DNA of 64,000 nucleotides from positions 2,852,001 to 2,916,000 of the forward strand of contig NZ_CP107845.1 in the NCBI RefSeq assembly GCF_041431415.1. Reading direction: 5' to 3'. The stretch comes from Streptomyces sp. NBC_00513 (GTDB lineage: Bacteria > Actinomycetota > Actinomycetes > Streptomycetales > Streptomycetaceae). Shown in pieces: positions 34,451-43,728 of this stretch; position 1 is the first letter of the stretch, and every line of letters starts with the position of its first letter. Position numbers and translations under genes: made by a program. A model generated the notes under the pieces. It ran no database searches, was not told where the DNA came from, and saw only the letters and a program-made list of their open reading frames with translations.

Positions 34451-36100
34451 TCAGGACGTCTTGTAGTCCCGACCCAGGACCACCACGACGTCCGCGTTGA
34501 CGACGTTCTCGGCCTTCTTCACGGCCGTCTCCGGCAGCCCCAGTGTCTTGGCCACCTCGACGGCCCGCTCCCGCTGGGCGTCGTCCTGGTAGGTGATCTG
34601 CGAGGTCGCGGCCGTGTCGTCGGCCTTGCCGCCGTCGACGAAGGTGTAGCCGCCGTTGAGCAGGGCCGCCTTCGCCGCGGTCTGCGTCTTCTCGTTCCCG
34701 GTGGCGTCCCTGAGACCCACCCGGGGGGTGGCGCCGGGCTGCGCGGCCGTGGCGGAGCCGCCGAGGACCTCCTTGACGATCTTCTTGTTGGCCTCGTCGG
34801 TGAGGCCGCCGTCCGGCTTCACCCCGAGGAGGTCGGTGCGGTAGTCGCCCACCTTGGCGTGCTCACCGATCCGCGACAGCAGGCCGCCGAGGTTCTGCGC
34901 GTCGAGGGCCGGGTCCAGGATCTGGCCCATGCTCTCGACCGTGGTGGCCGCCGCCTTCGGGTCGGCGGGGATCTTCCGCAGGACCGCGTAGAGCACCTTG
35001 CCCAGCCGGTCCAACTGCCTGGCCTCCGGCTCGCCCTGGCCGCGGTGGGTGGCGTACGCCACGGCCATCGCGCCGTTGAGGCTCTGCTTGGCGCCCTTGC
35101 CCACCGCCGGGGTCTTGGCCTTGTCGTCGGCCGGGACCGCGGTGTCGGTGTCCACCTCGATGCCCCCGATCAGCTCGACCAGGCTCTCCAGGAAGGGGGT
35201 GTCCAGGCGCCAGGTGCCGCCGATGCGGGTGCCGAGGACCGAGTCGAGCGCGTCCTTGGTGCCGAGGCCGCCGCCCTCGACGGACTTGCCGAGTGGGATG
35301 CCCGTGCCGTCGTTCTGGGGGACGTCGAGGGTGTTGGGCACCAGCACGGTGGCGCCCTGCCCGGTGGTGACGTTGTCGACGAGCAGCGCCGTGGAGGTGC
35401 CGCCCTTCTTGGTGTTGAGCACGTGGACGACGATCATGTCGCGCTTCTGGGCGCCGGGGGCGGCCGCGGCGCCCTTCTTGTCACCGGGGCCGTCGAGGAA
35501 GGGGATCTTGCCCGCGTACCAGAGGTAGCCGAGGCCGCCGACGACGAACAAGGCGAGCACGACGATCAGCGCGACCACCCGGTTGCGGCCCCGGCGGCGG
35601 ATCTCCTCGCGGCGCTCGGTGCGGCTCTCGGTGAACGCGAGCCAGTCGATGACGTCGTCGGACTCCTCGTCCGGCTGGTCGATGAAGGCGAACATCCCGG
35701 TGTTGTAGTCCCGGTCCGCCTCTGCCCCGGCGTCGGGCCGGCGCGGCTCGGGGATCCGGGACGCGGCGGGCTCCGGGGCCGGTTCGGGCTCCGCGGGCGC
35801 CTGTGGGGCGCCCTGCTGCGGGATCCACTGCCGGGTCTGCTGCGGCTGCTGGTACTGCTGCTGGTCGTAGGTCTGCTGCCCGTACGTCTGCTGGTCGTAG
35901 CCGTACTGCTGCGGCTGCTCGTACCCCTGGTAGTGCTCCTGCTCGTACGACGGGCCCGGCTGCTGCTGCTCGTACCGGGGTGCCTGGTCGGCGGGCTGCG
36001 CGGGCACCGGGCCGTACACCGGCCGACCGTACGCGTCGTAGCCGACGAGCTGTCGCTCCTGGGCGGCGTACGGGTCGTACGGATCCTGTCGGTCGTTCAC
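34451..36100 (-). CDS. LCP/LytR-type wall-polymer transferase with LytR_C domain
   Basis: Protein of 549 aa, GTG start at 36100. A long Gln/Tyr/Pro-rich cytoplasmic region (1-130, repeats of QQ and YEQ) is followed by one membrane helix (VVALIVVLALFVVGGLGYLW), an LCP-like catalytic domain (DMIVVHVLNTKKGGTSTALL to AVAYATHRGQGEPEARQLDR, ending about residue 400) and a C-terminal LytR_C domain. LCP enzymes attach teichoic acids or similar polymers to peptidoglycan. An LCP enzyme in this neighbourhood in S. coelicolor (PdtA) is linked to a spore-wall polymer, and the polymer synthesis genes at 43240-53755 fit that role; orthology is inferred from position only. Confidence 0.85.
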   Translation of the reverse strand: MNDRQDPYDPYAAQERQLVGYDAYGRPVYGPVPAQPADQAPRYEQQQPGPSYEQEHYQGYEQPQQYGYDQQTYGQQTYDQQQYQQPQQTRQWIPQQGAPQAPAEPEPAPEPAASRIPEPRRPDAGAEADRDYNTGMFAFIDQPDEESDDVIDWLAFTESRTERREEIRRRGRNRVVALIVVLALFVVGGLGYLWYAGKIPFLDGPGDKKGAAAAPGAQKRDMIVVHVLNTKKGGTSTALLVDNVTTGQGATVLVPNTLDVPQNDGTGIPLGKSVEGGGLGTKDALDSVLGTRIGGTWRLDTPFLESLVELIGGIEVDTDTAVPADDKAKTPAVGKGAKQSLNGAMAVAYATHRGQGEPEARQLDRLGKVLYAVLRKIPADPKAAATTVESMGQILDPALDAQNLGGLLSRIGEHAKVGDYRTDLLGVKPDGGLTDEANKKIVKEVLGGSATAAQPGATPRVGLRDATGNEKTQTAAKAALLNGGYTFVDGGKADDTAATSQITYQDDAQRERAVEVAKTLGLPETAVKKAENVVNADVVVVLGRDYKTS

Positions 36101-36129
36101 CGCGGGCCCCTCTCTCCGAAACCGGAAGC

Positions 36130-36747
36130 TCAGGCTCCCCGATACAGCTCACGCTTGTCGATGTAGCGAACGACACCGTCCGGCACCAGATACCAGACGG
36201 GATCGCCCTTGGCGACCCGCGCGCGACAGTCGGTGGACGAAATCGCCAGCGCGGGGACCTCCACGAGGGAGACGCCGCCCTCGGGCAGCCCGTCGTCGGT
36301 GAGCACATGACCCGGACGAGTGACGCCGATGAAGTGCGACAGCGAGAACAACTCGTCGGCGTTGCGCCAGGTGAGGATCTGCGCGAGGGCGTCGGCGCCG
36401 GTGATGAAGAACAGGTCCGCGTCGTCGTTGATCGCCCTGAGGTCCCGCAGGGTGTCGATCGTGTAGGTGGGGCCGCCGCGGTCGATGTCGATGCGGCTCA
36501 CCGAGAACTGCGGGTTGGAGGCCGTCGCGATGACCGTCATCAGATAGCGGTCCTCGGCGGGCGACACGGCCCGCTGCGACTTCTGCCACGGCTCACCGGT
36601 CGGTACGAACACCACCTCGTCGAGGTGGAAGAGGGCGGCCACCTCGCTGGCGGCGACCAAGTGTCCGTGGTGGATCGGGTCGAATGTCCCGCCCATCACG
36701 CCGAGCCGGCGCTTGACCGGGCCGGTAGGCATTTCCTGCTCTCCCAT
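36130..36747 (-). CDS. nadD: Nicotinate-nucleotide adenylyltransferase
   Basis: NadD makes NaAD from nicotinate mononucleotide and ATP in NAD synthesis. 205 aa. The nucleotidyltransferase motif [13 protein letters not shown] starts at about residue 18; [13 protein letters not shown] near the C-terminus is the second ATP-binding motif. The start could be ATG 36747 or ATG 36732 (MPTGPVKRR), the latter with GGAG upstream. Upstream of LCP and rsfS in the same orientation. Confidence 0.95.
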   Translation of the reverse strand: MGEQEMPTGPVKRRLGVMGGTFDPIHHGHLVAASEVAALFHLDEVVFVPTGEPWQKSQRAVSPAEDRYLMTVIATASNPQFSVSRIDIDRGGPTYTIDTLRDLRAINDDADLFFITGADALAQILTWRNADELFSLSHFIGVTRPGHVLTDDGLPEGGVSLVEVPALAISSTDCRARVAKGDPVWYLVPDGVVRYIDKRELYRGA

Positions 36748-36814
36748 GAGCGCAGAGCCTACTGGCCCGGTGAGCCGGCGAGGACCCTCGTTCGAGCGCG
36801 TGCGCGAGGCCGGT

Positions 36815-36982
36815 CTAGCGGTCGCGGTTCAGGCGGGTGGTCACCCAGAGCATCAGCAGCAGGATCACGAACGCGCCGCCACCGGTCAGGTACGGGCTCA
36901 GGCTGTCGTGGTTGCCGCCGTGCTCGGCGCCACCCTCCGAGGCGAGAACGACCAGGTTGTGGGCGGTGGTGGAGAGGCTCAT
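36815..36982 (-). CDS. Small membrane protein, 55 aa
   Basis: ATG at 36982 starts [20 protein letters not shown]; one hydrophobic segment ([20 protein letters not shown], about 31-50) and a basic end NRDR. Divergent from the M48 peptidase gene. The pattern (acidic head, single C-terminal helix, basic tail) looks like a tail-anchored small protein. Function unknown. Confidence 0.7.
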   Translation of the reverse strand: MSLSTTAHNLVVLASEGGAEHGGNHDSLSPYLTGGGAFVILLLMLWVTTRLNRDR

Positions 36983-37123
36983 CAGGCAGATACCTATCGA
37001 GTCGGGGACCGGGCGGAGACTTCGCTCACATCGTATGCGGGGCCCTTGGGCACGCTCACGCCGACTCGGACGTTGGAGAGGATGGACGCAGAAGCGGACA
37101 GGTCGATCAAGGGGGAGGGCAAG

Positions 37124-38224
37124 ATGACGGACACCGGTTTCGAGAAGGTGCCGGCGCGGAACCGCAGGAGGTTCCCCGGCATTTCCTCGCGGGCGTACGA
37201 ACATCCGGCGGACCGCTCGGCGCTGGTCGCGCTGCGCAAGCTGAGCGGCTTCGACACGGTGTTCAAGGCCCTGAGCGGGCTGCTGCCGGAGCGCAGCCTG
37301 CGGCTGCTGTTCCTGTCGGAGTCGGTGCGGGTGGGCGAGACCCAGTTCCCGCACCTGCACGGGATGCTGCGGGACGCCTGTTACATCCTGGACCTGGAGA
37401 AGGTCCCGCAGATGTACGTGCAGCAGGACCCGAAGCCCAACGCCATGTGCATCGGGCTGGACGAGCCGATCATCGTCGTCACGACGGGGCTCGTCGAACT
37501 CCTCGACGAGGAGGAGATGCGGGCGGTCGTGGGCCACGAGGTGGGCCACGCGCTGTCCGGGCACGCCGTCTACCGCACGGTCCTGCTGTTCCTGACGGGT
37601 CTGGCGATGAAGGTCGCGTGGATCCCGCTGGGCAATGTGGCGATCATGGCGCTCGTCACCGCGCTGCGGGAGTGGTTCCGCAAGTCCGAGCTGTCGGCGG
37701 ACCGGGCCGGACTGCTGGTGGGTCAGGACGTGAACGCCTCGATGCGCGGCCTCATGAAGATCGCGGGCGGCAACCACCTGCACGAGATGAACGTGGACGC
37801 CTTCCTGGCCCAGGCCGAGGAGTACGAGTCGAGCGGGGACCTGCGCGACTCCGTGCTGAAGATCCTCAACGTGTTGCCGCGTTCGCACCCCTTCACCACG
37901 GTCCGCGCGGCCGAGTTGAAGAAGTGGTCGCAGAACCGCGACTACCAGCGGATCATGGACGGCCACTACCCGAGGCGGGACGAGGACAAGGACGCCTCGG
38001 TGAGCGACTCCTTCCGGCAGTCCGCCTCGCACTACGCCGACTCGGTGCGCACGAGCAAGGACCCGCTGATGAAGCTCGTCGGCGACCTCGCCGGCGGTGC
38101 GGGTGACCTGGGCGGCAAGCTCCGGGACAAGTTCACCGGCGCCGGGGCCGGCGCGGCGAACGGTTCCGCGGGCGCCGGCGAGGGCAAGGGCTCCCCCGGC
38201 CGCGCTACGGAACAGCCGGGCTGA
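37124..38224 (+). CDS. M48-family metallopeptidase (HtpX-like)
   Basis: Protein of 366 aa; the ATG at 37124 follows GGGGGAGGG. The zinc motif is in AVVGHEVGHALSGHAVYR (HExxH, about residues 140-157) and the third ligand glutamate is in SELSADRAGLL. One hydrophobic segment (VLLFLTGLAMKVAWIPLGNV) sits in the middle. Family members are membrane-associated quality-control proteases. The C-terminal 60 residues are Gly/Ala-rich and disordered. It is the only plus-strand gene in the 24-44 kb stretch. Confidence 0.93.
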   Translation: MTDTGFEKVPARNRRRFPGISSRAYEHPADRSALVALRKLSGFDTVFKALSGLLPERSLRLLFLSESVRVGETQFPHLHGMLRDACYILDLEKVPQMYVQQDPKPNAMCIGLDEPIIVVTTGLVELLDEEEMRAVVGHEVGHALSGHAVYRTVLLFLTGLAMKVAWIPLGNVAIMALVTALREWFRKSELSADRAGLLVGQDVNASMRGLMKIAGGNHLHEMNVDAFLAQAEEYESSGDLRDSVLKILNVLPRSHPFTTVRAAELKKWSQNRDYQRIMDGHYPRRDEDKDASVSDSFRQSASHYADSVRTSKDPLMKLVGDLAGGAGDLGGKLRDKFTGAGAGAANGSAGAGEGKGSPGRATEQPG

Positions 38225-39374
38225 CGGGGCCGACGGCTGCCGGCGGAGGGTCCTGGGGGTTCGTGGGCGGCGCCAGGATCCCGCAGAGCCCGGCGGTGCG
38301 CCGCGGGTGACCGGTGGCGTACGGGTCGCTCGCGGCCGGGCCGACGGTGGTGGGTGCGGCCCCGGCGAGCATCGGCCGGAAGGCCGCCGCGGGCTCGGAG
38401 GCGCAGTCCTGGGGGCCTGCCATCACGTAGGCGGAGGCCAGCTCCGCCCGGCGTGCGACGAGGTCCTCGCGGTCGAGCCGCAGCCGCAGTTCCCGCCGGA
38501 CGGTGAAGAGCGAGGCGCCCTCGGCGGCCGACGGCTGCCGGCCGGCGGAGCGTACGGCGTAGACGAAGGTGTGGTCGGTGGTGACCTCCAGCACCTGGGC
38601 GGAGATCTCCTGGTAGGCGAGGCTGCCGCTCACCCGGACCCTGGGGTCGGCCACGGCGGCGACGGCGGGATCGAAGCGCACCAGCCATCCGGTGGCGGCG
38701 TGCCGCCCGTCACCGACGGGCGCGGTCATGCTCCGGTCGAACTGCGCGAGCTGGTCGGGGTCGAGCAGCACCCGTACGGGCCGTGAGGCGGTCCCGGCGA
38801 GCACGTCCGGGTCCAGCGCCGACTGCACCAGGTAGTCCTTGGCGATGGACAGCGCGGAGACGATCTGGCTCTCGCTGAAATGGTGGGTGCGGCGTACGGC
38901 CGGCAGGGTGATCCCGGCCGCTCCGATGCGGTACTCGGCCGCCGGGCTCTTCGCGAACAGGTCGGCCGGGTTCCCGCCGGGCACGACGGTGGTCGGCGCG
39001 AGCGGGACGACGGTGGCCGCGAGCGGTTCCGCGGTGGTGCCGGGCGCGGGCACGTACGGGTTGCGCAGGCCCATGTAGACGGCGGCGGCGAAGGCCGTGG
39101 CGATGAGGAGCACGAGCAGCAGGCCCTGCCGGGCACCGCGGCTCGGTGCGCCGTCGCGGTGGCCCGAGGAGCCGCCTCCCGACCAGAGGGACCGGCTGCG
39201 GACCGCCCGGGCGTGCTCGCCCATGCGTTCCTCGGCGGAGTACTCCTGGAGGCGGGCAGCCCGCACGAAGTCCTCGTCGAACACGACCGACCGGTACTCG
39301 TCCGACCGGAACTCGTCATCGCCCTCGCCGATGCCGTCGGGGGCGCCGTTGGGTGGGTCTCCTGGAACGGCCAT
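38205..39374 (-). CDS. Single-pass membrane protein, 389 aa, SVVFDE-motif family
   Basis: Start ATG at 39374 (MAVPGDPPNGAPDGIGEGDD). A short acidic cytoplasmic head has the motif YRSVVFDEDFVRAARLQEYS (about 27-46). One membrane helix (LLLVLLIATAFAAAVYMGLR) is followed by a large exported domain of about 280 residues, ending in a Pro-rich tail. The same SVVFDE motif occurs in the next gene (39442-40002), so they are related in their heads. The 3' end overlaps the M48 gene on the other strand by 20 bases. Function unknown. Confidence 0.8.
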   Translation of the reverse strand: MAVPGDPPNGAPDGIGEGDDEFRSDEYRSVVFDEDFVRAARLQEYSAEERMGEHARAVRSRSLWSGGGSSGHRDGAPSRGARQGLLLVLLIATAFAAAVYMGLRNPYVPAPGTTAEPLAATVVPLAPTTVVPGGNPADLFAKSPAAEYRIGAAGITLPAVRRTHHFSESQIVSALSIAKDYLVQSALDPDVLAGTASRPVRVLLDPDQLAQFDRSMTAPVGDGRHAATGWLVRFDPAVAAVADPRVRVSGSLAYQEISAQVLEVTTDHTFVYAVRSAGRQPSAAEGASLFTVRRELRLRLDREDLVARRAELASAYVMAGPQDCASEPAAAFRPMLAGAAPTTVGPAASDPYATGHPRRTAGLCGILAPPTNPQDPPPAAVGPVSPAVP

Positions 39375-39441
39375 CGCTTCTCCCCGCTGTCCCCGCTTCA
39401 GAGAAGCCCCCGAATCCGGTGAACGCAAGCGGGGCGTACTT

Positions 39442-40002
39442 TCAGGGTTGGCGGCCGACGGGGTACGTAAACGCTCCGACGCCGGTGACTTCGCGCTGCG
39501 GAGTGCTGGCTGGGGCGGGTGCGTGGTCCGCGTCTCCTGAGGCGCTGCGGTACACGGCGCTGAAGGCGAGCGCGATCATTCCGAGGCCCATCACGAAGGC
39601 GAGCACCCAGGCGACGGGGCGCAGCCAGGGTGCCCGGCCGCGGTAGGGGCGCATGCTGCCGCCGTAGACCCCGTAAGGCCCTTCCGCGTAGCCGTGGCCG
39701 TGGCCGTGGGGGCCGTGTTCCCAGCCGGGCTCGTCGAGGCCGTACCCGTCGGGGTGGCCGTAGGAGTAGCCGTCGTGGTCGTCCTCGGTCGTCCAGCCGC
39801 CCGCCACGCGTGCGGCCTCGGCCTCGGCACGCGCCCGGTCGGCGGCCCGCTGACGCTCGGCCGCGCTCGGTTCATGGATCTCGGCGTTCCGGACGAAGGC
39901 CTCGTCGAACACCACGGAGGCGAAGTGCTGATCCGCGCCTCCGCGGTCGTCGTCGGGCTCCCCGTCGTCCGGGAACGGCTTGCCCCCCACGTCGTCCGGC
40001 AC
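39442..40002 (-). CDS. Single-pass membrane protein, 186 aa, SVVFDE-motif family
   Basis: GTG start at 40002. Acidic head with ASVVFDEAFVRNAEIHEPSA, a His/Gly/Tyr-rich middle (GHGHGYAEG) and one membrane helix (VAWVLAFVMGLGMIALAF), with a short exported tail. The shared SVVFDE-x-FVR motif with the neighbour suggests a common cytoplasmic partner. Neighbour genes for an LCP enzyme and wall polymers make a cell-wall role possible; this is inference from position. Confidence 0.75.
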   Translation of the reverse strand: MPDDVGGKPFPDDGEPDDDRGGADQHFASVVFDEAFVRNAEIHEPSAAERQRAADRARAEAEAARVAGGWTTEDDHDGYSYGHPDGYGLDEPGWEHGPHGHGHGYAEGPYGVYGGSMRPYRGRAPWLRPVAWVLAFVMGLGMIALAFSAVYRSASGDADHAPAPASTPQREVTGVGAFTYPVGRQP

Positions 40003-40079
40003 GGGACCAGCGTAGACCTGGGGGGCCGCTTTGGGCAGGGTGTCCGCCGAATTCCGGCCGCCCGGGGTGTGCGGACCGA

Positions 40080-41363
40080 CTACCGGACGTGACCGTCGCC
40101 GGTGACGATGTACTTGGTGGAGGTGAGCTCCGGAAGGCCCATCGGGCCCCGGGCGTGCAGCTTCTGCGTGGAGATGCCGATCTCCGCGCCGAAGCCGAAC
40201 TGACCACCGTCCGTGAAGCGGGTGGAGGCGTTCACCGCCACCGTGGTCGAGTCGACCAGTTGGGTGAAGCGGCGCGCGGCGGCCTGCGAGGTGGTGACGA
40301 TCGCCTCGGTGTGCCCCGAGGTCCAACGGCGGATGTGCGTGACGGCGTCGTCGAGGGAGTCCACGACGGCCGCGGCGATGTCGTAGGACAGGTACTCGGC
40401 CGCCCAGTCCTCGTCGGTGGCGGGCAGTGCGGTGACCTTGGTCCCTTCGGCGTACGCGAGGACCTCGCCGTCGCCGTGGACGGTCACTCCGGCGTCCGCG
40501 AGGGCGTCGAGGGCGAGCGGCAGGAACGCGGCGGCGATGTCCCGGTGGACGAGGAGGGTCTCGGCGGAGTTGCAGACCGAGGGGCGCTGCGCCTTGGAGT
40601 TGACGAGGATGTCCACGGCCATGCCGAGGTCGGCCTGGGCGTCGACGTAGACGTGGCAGTTGCCCGTGCCGGTCTCGATGACCGGGACGATGGACTCCTC
40701 GACGACGGTCTTGATGAGCGAGGCTCCGCCGCGCGGGATCAGCACGTCGACGAGGCCGCGGGCGCGCATCAGCTCGCGGACGGAGTCGCGGGACTCGCCG
40801 GGGACGAGCTGGATGGCGTCGGCGGGCAGTCCGGCGGACTCGATGGCGTCCCGGAGGATGGCGACGAGGGCGCTGTTGGAGGCGTAGGCGGAGGAACTGC
40901 CGCGCAGCAGCACGGCGTTGCCGGACTTGAGGCAGAGCGCGGCGGCGTCGACGGTGACGTTGGGGCGGGCCTCGTAGATGATGCCGACGACGCCGAGCGG
41001 TACCCGGATCTGGCGGAGGTCGATGCCGTTGGGGAGGGTGGAGCCGCGGACGACCTCGCCGACGGGGTCGGGGAGGGCGGCCACGTCGCGGACGTCGGAG
41101 GCGATGGCGGCGACGCGCTCGGGGGTCAGGGTGAGGCGGTCGATGACGGTCTCGCTCGTGCCCGCCTCCCTGGCCTTGTCGGTGTCGAGGGCGTTGGCCT
41201 CGACGATCTCCGCGGTACGGGCCTCCAGCGCGTCCGCGATGGCCAGGAGGGCCGTGTCCTTGGCGGACCGCGGGAGTGGGGCGATGGCTGCGGCGGCCGT
41301 CCGGGCGGCTTGCGCGGTGGCGATCACGGGGGAGGCTGCGGTGGCGTCGTCGAGCGAGGTCAT
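40080..41363 (-). CDS. proA: Gamma-glutamyl phosphate reductase
   Basis: Second enzyme of proline synthesis; 427 aa, aldehyde-dehydrogenase fold. Catalytic cysteine is in [38 protein letters not shown] and [13 protein letters not shown] are typical ProA. With proB (42015-43142) it supplies proline; the 140-aa gene lies between. Confidence 0.97.
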   Translation of the reverse strand: MTSLDDATAASPVIATAQAARTAAAAIAPLPRSAKDTALLAIADALEARTAEIVEANALDTDKAREAGTSETVIDRLTLTPERVAAIASDVRDVAALPDPVGEVVRGSTLPNGIDLRQIRVPLGVVGIIYEARPNVTVDAAALCLKSGNAVLLRGSSSAYASNSALVAILRDAIESAGLPADAIQLVPGESRDSVRELMRARGLVDVLIPRGGASLIKTVVEESIVPVIETGTGNCHVYVDAQADLGMAVDILVNSKAQRPSVCNSAETLLVHRDIAAAFLPLALDALADAGVTVHGDGEVLAYAEGTKVTALPATDEDWAAEYLSYDIAAAVVDSLDDAVTHIRRWTSGHTEAIVTTSQAAARRFTQLVDSTTVAVNASTRFTDGGQFGFGAEIGISTQKLHARGPMGLPELTSTKYIVTGDGHVR

Positions 41364-41507
41364 GCGGCCCAGGGTATGCCCCGGTCCGGGCCGGGCCGAC
41401 GGGGTTTCACCCCGCGAGACGGCCCACTGCGCGACGGGCCACCCCGGGGCGGCCGGCTCGCGGGCCGGTCCGGCTCGCGGGGGCCCTCCCCGGGCCCGTC
41501 CTCGCGC

Positions 41508-41930
41508 TCAGTAGGGGTGCACGCCCACCGGGTGGGCCGGGGGCGGGCCGTAGCCCTCCGCCACGCGTTGGTGGTAGGTCGCGCGGTCGATGACCTCCAG
41601 GCCGACGATCTCCCAGGGCGGAAGCTGCGCCGAGGACCGGTGCTCGCCCCAGAGCCGCAGGGCGACGGCGGCCGCGTCGTGCAGGTCGCGGGCTTCCTCC
41701 CAGTACCGGATCTCGGCGTGGTCGTCGGCGTACCGGCTGGTCAGCAGGAAGGGATGGTCGTGGGCGAGCTGTTCCAGCCCGCGCCGGACCTCGGACAACG
41801 GCGCCGGCTTGCCGGAGACGCTCAGGGTGACGTGCCAGAGGCGAGAGGTGTCCGGCCCGTCCCCGTTGCCGCCCCCGCCAACGCCGCCGTCACCGTCCCC
41901 GGTGCCGACGCTGGTCAGCGCTCGTCTCAC
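41508..41930 (-). CDS. Conserved hypothetical protein, 140 aa
   Basis: Start at 41930. Gly/Asp-rich head (GDGDGGVGGGGNGDG) then a compact alpha/beta part (RLWHVTLSVSGKPAPLSEVR, then RYADDHAEIRYWEEARDLHD) of about 105 residues. No known motif. It sits between proA and proB on the same strand, as in other Streptomyces. Function unknown. Confidence 0.8.
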   Translation of the reverse strand: MRRALTSVGTGDGDGGVGGGGNGDGPDTSRLWHVTLSVSGKPAPLSEVRRGLEQLAHDHPFLLTSRYADDHAEIRYWEEARDLHDAAAVALRLWGEHRSSAQLPPWEIVGLEVIDRATYHQRVAEGYGPPPAHPVGVHPY

Positions 41931-42014
41931 CAGCCGCCTCCTGTCTGCGCTACGCGTGTCCGCCCCCCACAGTTGACCAGTCCTCGGCCGGACGCGCGGC
42001 GGTTTTGCCGAACC

Positions 42015-43142
42015 TCAGCCCTGCAGCAGGACCAGATCGTCACGATGGACGACCTCCCGCTCGTACGCGGGTCCGAGCTCCCGCGCGAGCTCGCGAGTGG
42101 AGCGGCCGAGGAGCTGCGGGAGTTCCTTGGCATCGAAGTTGACCAGCCCCCTGGCCACGGCGCGACCGTCGGTGGCGCGCAGTTCGACCGGGTCCCCGGC
42201 GACGAAGTCACCCTCGACGCCGGCGATGCCTGCGGCCAGCAGGGAACTGCCGCGTTCGGTGACGGCGCGCACCGCCCCGTCGTCCAGTACGAGGTGCCCC
42301 TGGGGGGTGGAGGCGTGTTGGAGCCAGAGCAGCCGGTCCGCCGAGCGGCGGCCCGTGGAGTGGAAGAGGGTGCCCGTGCCGCGCCCGGCGAGGGCGTCGG
42401 TGGCCTGGCTGGCGGAGGTGAGGACGACGGGGATGCCGGCGGCCGCCGCGATGCGGGCGGCCTCGACCTTGGTGACCATGCCGCCGGTGCCCACGCCCGC
42501 CTTGCCGGCGCTGCCGATGGAGACGTGCGCGATGTCCTCGGGGCCGTGCACCTCGTCGATGCGGGTGGTGCCGGGGAGCGAGGGGTCGCCGTCGTAGAGG
42601 CCGTCCACGTCGGACAGCAGCACGAGCAGGTCGGCGCGGACGAGGTGGGCGACCAGGGCGGCGAGCCGGTCGTTGTCGCCGAACCGGATCTCGTCCGTGG
42701 CGACGGTGTCGTTCTCGTTGACGACCGGGAGCGCGCCCATGGCGAGGAGCTGGTCCAGCGTCCGGTAGGCGTTGCGGTAGTGCGCGCGCCGGCTGGTGTC
42801 GTCGGTGGTCAGGAGGACCTGGCCGACGCGGACGCCGTAGCGGGCGAAGGACGCGGTGTACCGGGCGACGAGCAGGCCCTGTCCGACGCTGGCGGCGGCC
42901 TGCTGGCGGGCCAGGTCGGTGGGTCGGCGGCGCAGGCCCAGCGGGGAGAGTCCGGCGGCGATGGCGCCGGAGGAGACCAGGACGATCTCCTTCTCGCCGC
43001 CGCTGCGGGCCTTGGCCAGTACGTCGACCAGGGCGTCCACCCGGTCGGCGTCGAGCCCGCCGGTGGCGGTGGTCAGGGAGGAGGAGCCGACCTTGACCAC
43101 GATCCTGCGGGCGTCCACGACGCTCTGCCTAGCCGCTGACAC
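42015..43142 (-). CDS. proB: Glutamate 5-kinase
   Basis: First enzyme of proline synthesis; 375 aa, GTG start at 43142. N-terminal amino-acid kinase domain (RRIVVKVGSSSLTTATGGLD, VSSGAIAAGLSPLGL, VVNENDTVATDEIRFGDND, and the GTGGMVTKVEAARIA loop), C-terminal PUA domain (GSSLLAAGIAGVEGDFVAGD). Feedback inhibition by proline is usual for the family. Confidence 0.97.
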   Translation of the reverse strand: MSAARQSVVDARRIVVKVGSSSLTTATGGLDADRVDALVDVLAKARSGGEKEIVLVSSGAIAAGLSPLGLRRRPTDLARQQAAASVGQGLLVARYTASFARYGVRVGQVLLTTDDTSRRAHYRNAYRTLDQLLAMGALPVVNENDTVATDEIRFGDNDRLAALVAHLVRADLLVLLSDVDGLYDGDPSLPGTTRIDEVHGPEDIAHVSIGSAGKAGVGTGGMVTKVEAARIAAAAGIPVVLTSASQATDALAGRGTGTLFHSTGRRSADRLLWLQHASTPQGHLVLDDGAVRAVTERGSSLLAAGIAGVEGDFVAGDPVELRATDGRAVARGLVNFDAKELPQLLGRSTRELARELGPAYEREVVHRDDLVLLQG

Positions 43143-43168
43143 GTCTGTCCCCTTGCCCCTTGCCTGAT

Positions 43169-43200
43169 GTTCCCGGCGCCTTGCCGCAGGTGCCGGGAAC
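43169..43200. terminator. Terminator between gtrA-like gene and proB
   Basis: Inverted repeat GTTCCCGGCGCCTTG/CAGGTGCCGGGAAC just downstream of the GtrA-like gene (stop 43240, minus strand). Confidence 0.75.
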
Positions 43201-43239
43201 TCAATCTACGGGGTGGCCCTTCGGGGCCGCGCGCGGGTT

Positions 43240-43728
43240 TCAGAGGGTGGACGGACCGCGGACCGGCTCGGCTTCCGCCGCGGCCGCGGCGCCCGGGACC
43301 AGGATCTTGCGGGACAGCAGGAAGGTGAACGGGATGGCCACGACGGCCGCCACGAGCGGGGCGATCCGGTCGTCCATGCCGGCCCACTGCACCAGGGCGA
43401 ACAGGCCGACCGACTGGATCACGTAGTTGGTGATGTTCGTCAGCGGGAAGAGCGCGAACTTCTTCCACGTGGGCCGGGTCCGGTAGGTGAAGTAGGTGTT
43501 CATGAAGAACGAGCCGACCATCGACAGCAGGAAGGCGAGCGTGTACGCGGCGAAGTACGGCATCCACGGGTGCAGGAGCAGGTAGATGCCGAAGAAGGTC
43601 ACGGTGTTGACGCCGCCCACCAGGGCGAAGCGGACGATCTGCCCCAGCTGTTCCCGTCGGGTGCTCCGGGGCGCCGGGGCGCTCCCGGTCACCGGGGGGT
43701 GACCGGGGGCGGGGACGTTCGAGGTCAT
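43240..43728 (-). CDS. GtrA-family membrane protein
   Basis: 162 aa with four membrane segments; typical GtrA start IVRFALVGGVNTVTFFGIYL and NTYFTYR loop. ATG at 43728 overlaps the glycosyltransferase stop (ATGA). GtrA proteins are thought to flip lipid-linked sugars made by GtrB-like enzymes, and the coupled upstream gene is exactly such an enzyme. Confidence 0.9.
   Translation of the reverse strand: MTSNVPAPGHPPVTGSAPAPRSTRREQLGQIVRFALVGGVNTVTFFGIYLLLHPWMPYFAAYTLAFLLSMVGSFFMNTYFTYRTRPTWKKFALFPLTNITNYVIQSVGLFALVQWAGMDDRIAPLVAAVVAIPFTFLLSRKILVPGAAAAAEAEPVRGPSTL

Noticed and set aside
36815..38032. 405-aa minus-strand frame over the M48 peptidase
   Set aside because: Only its last 55 codons (36815-36982), outside the M48 gene, look real; the rest is antisense to the HExxH protease.
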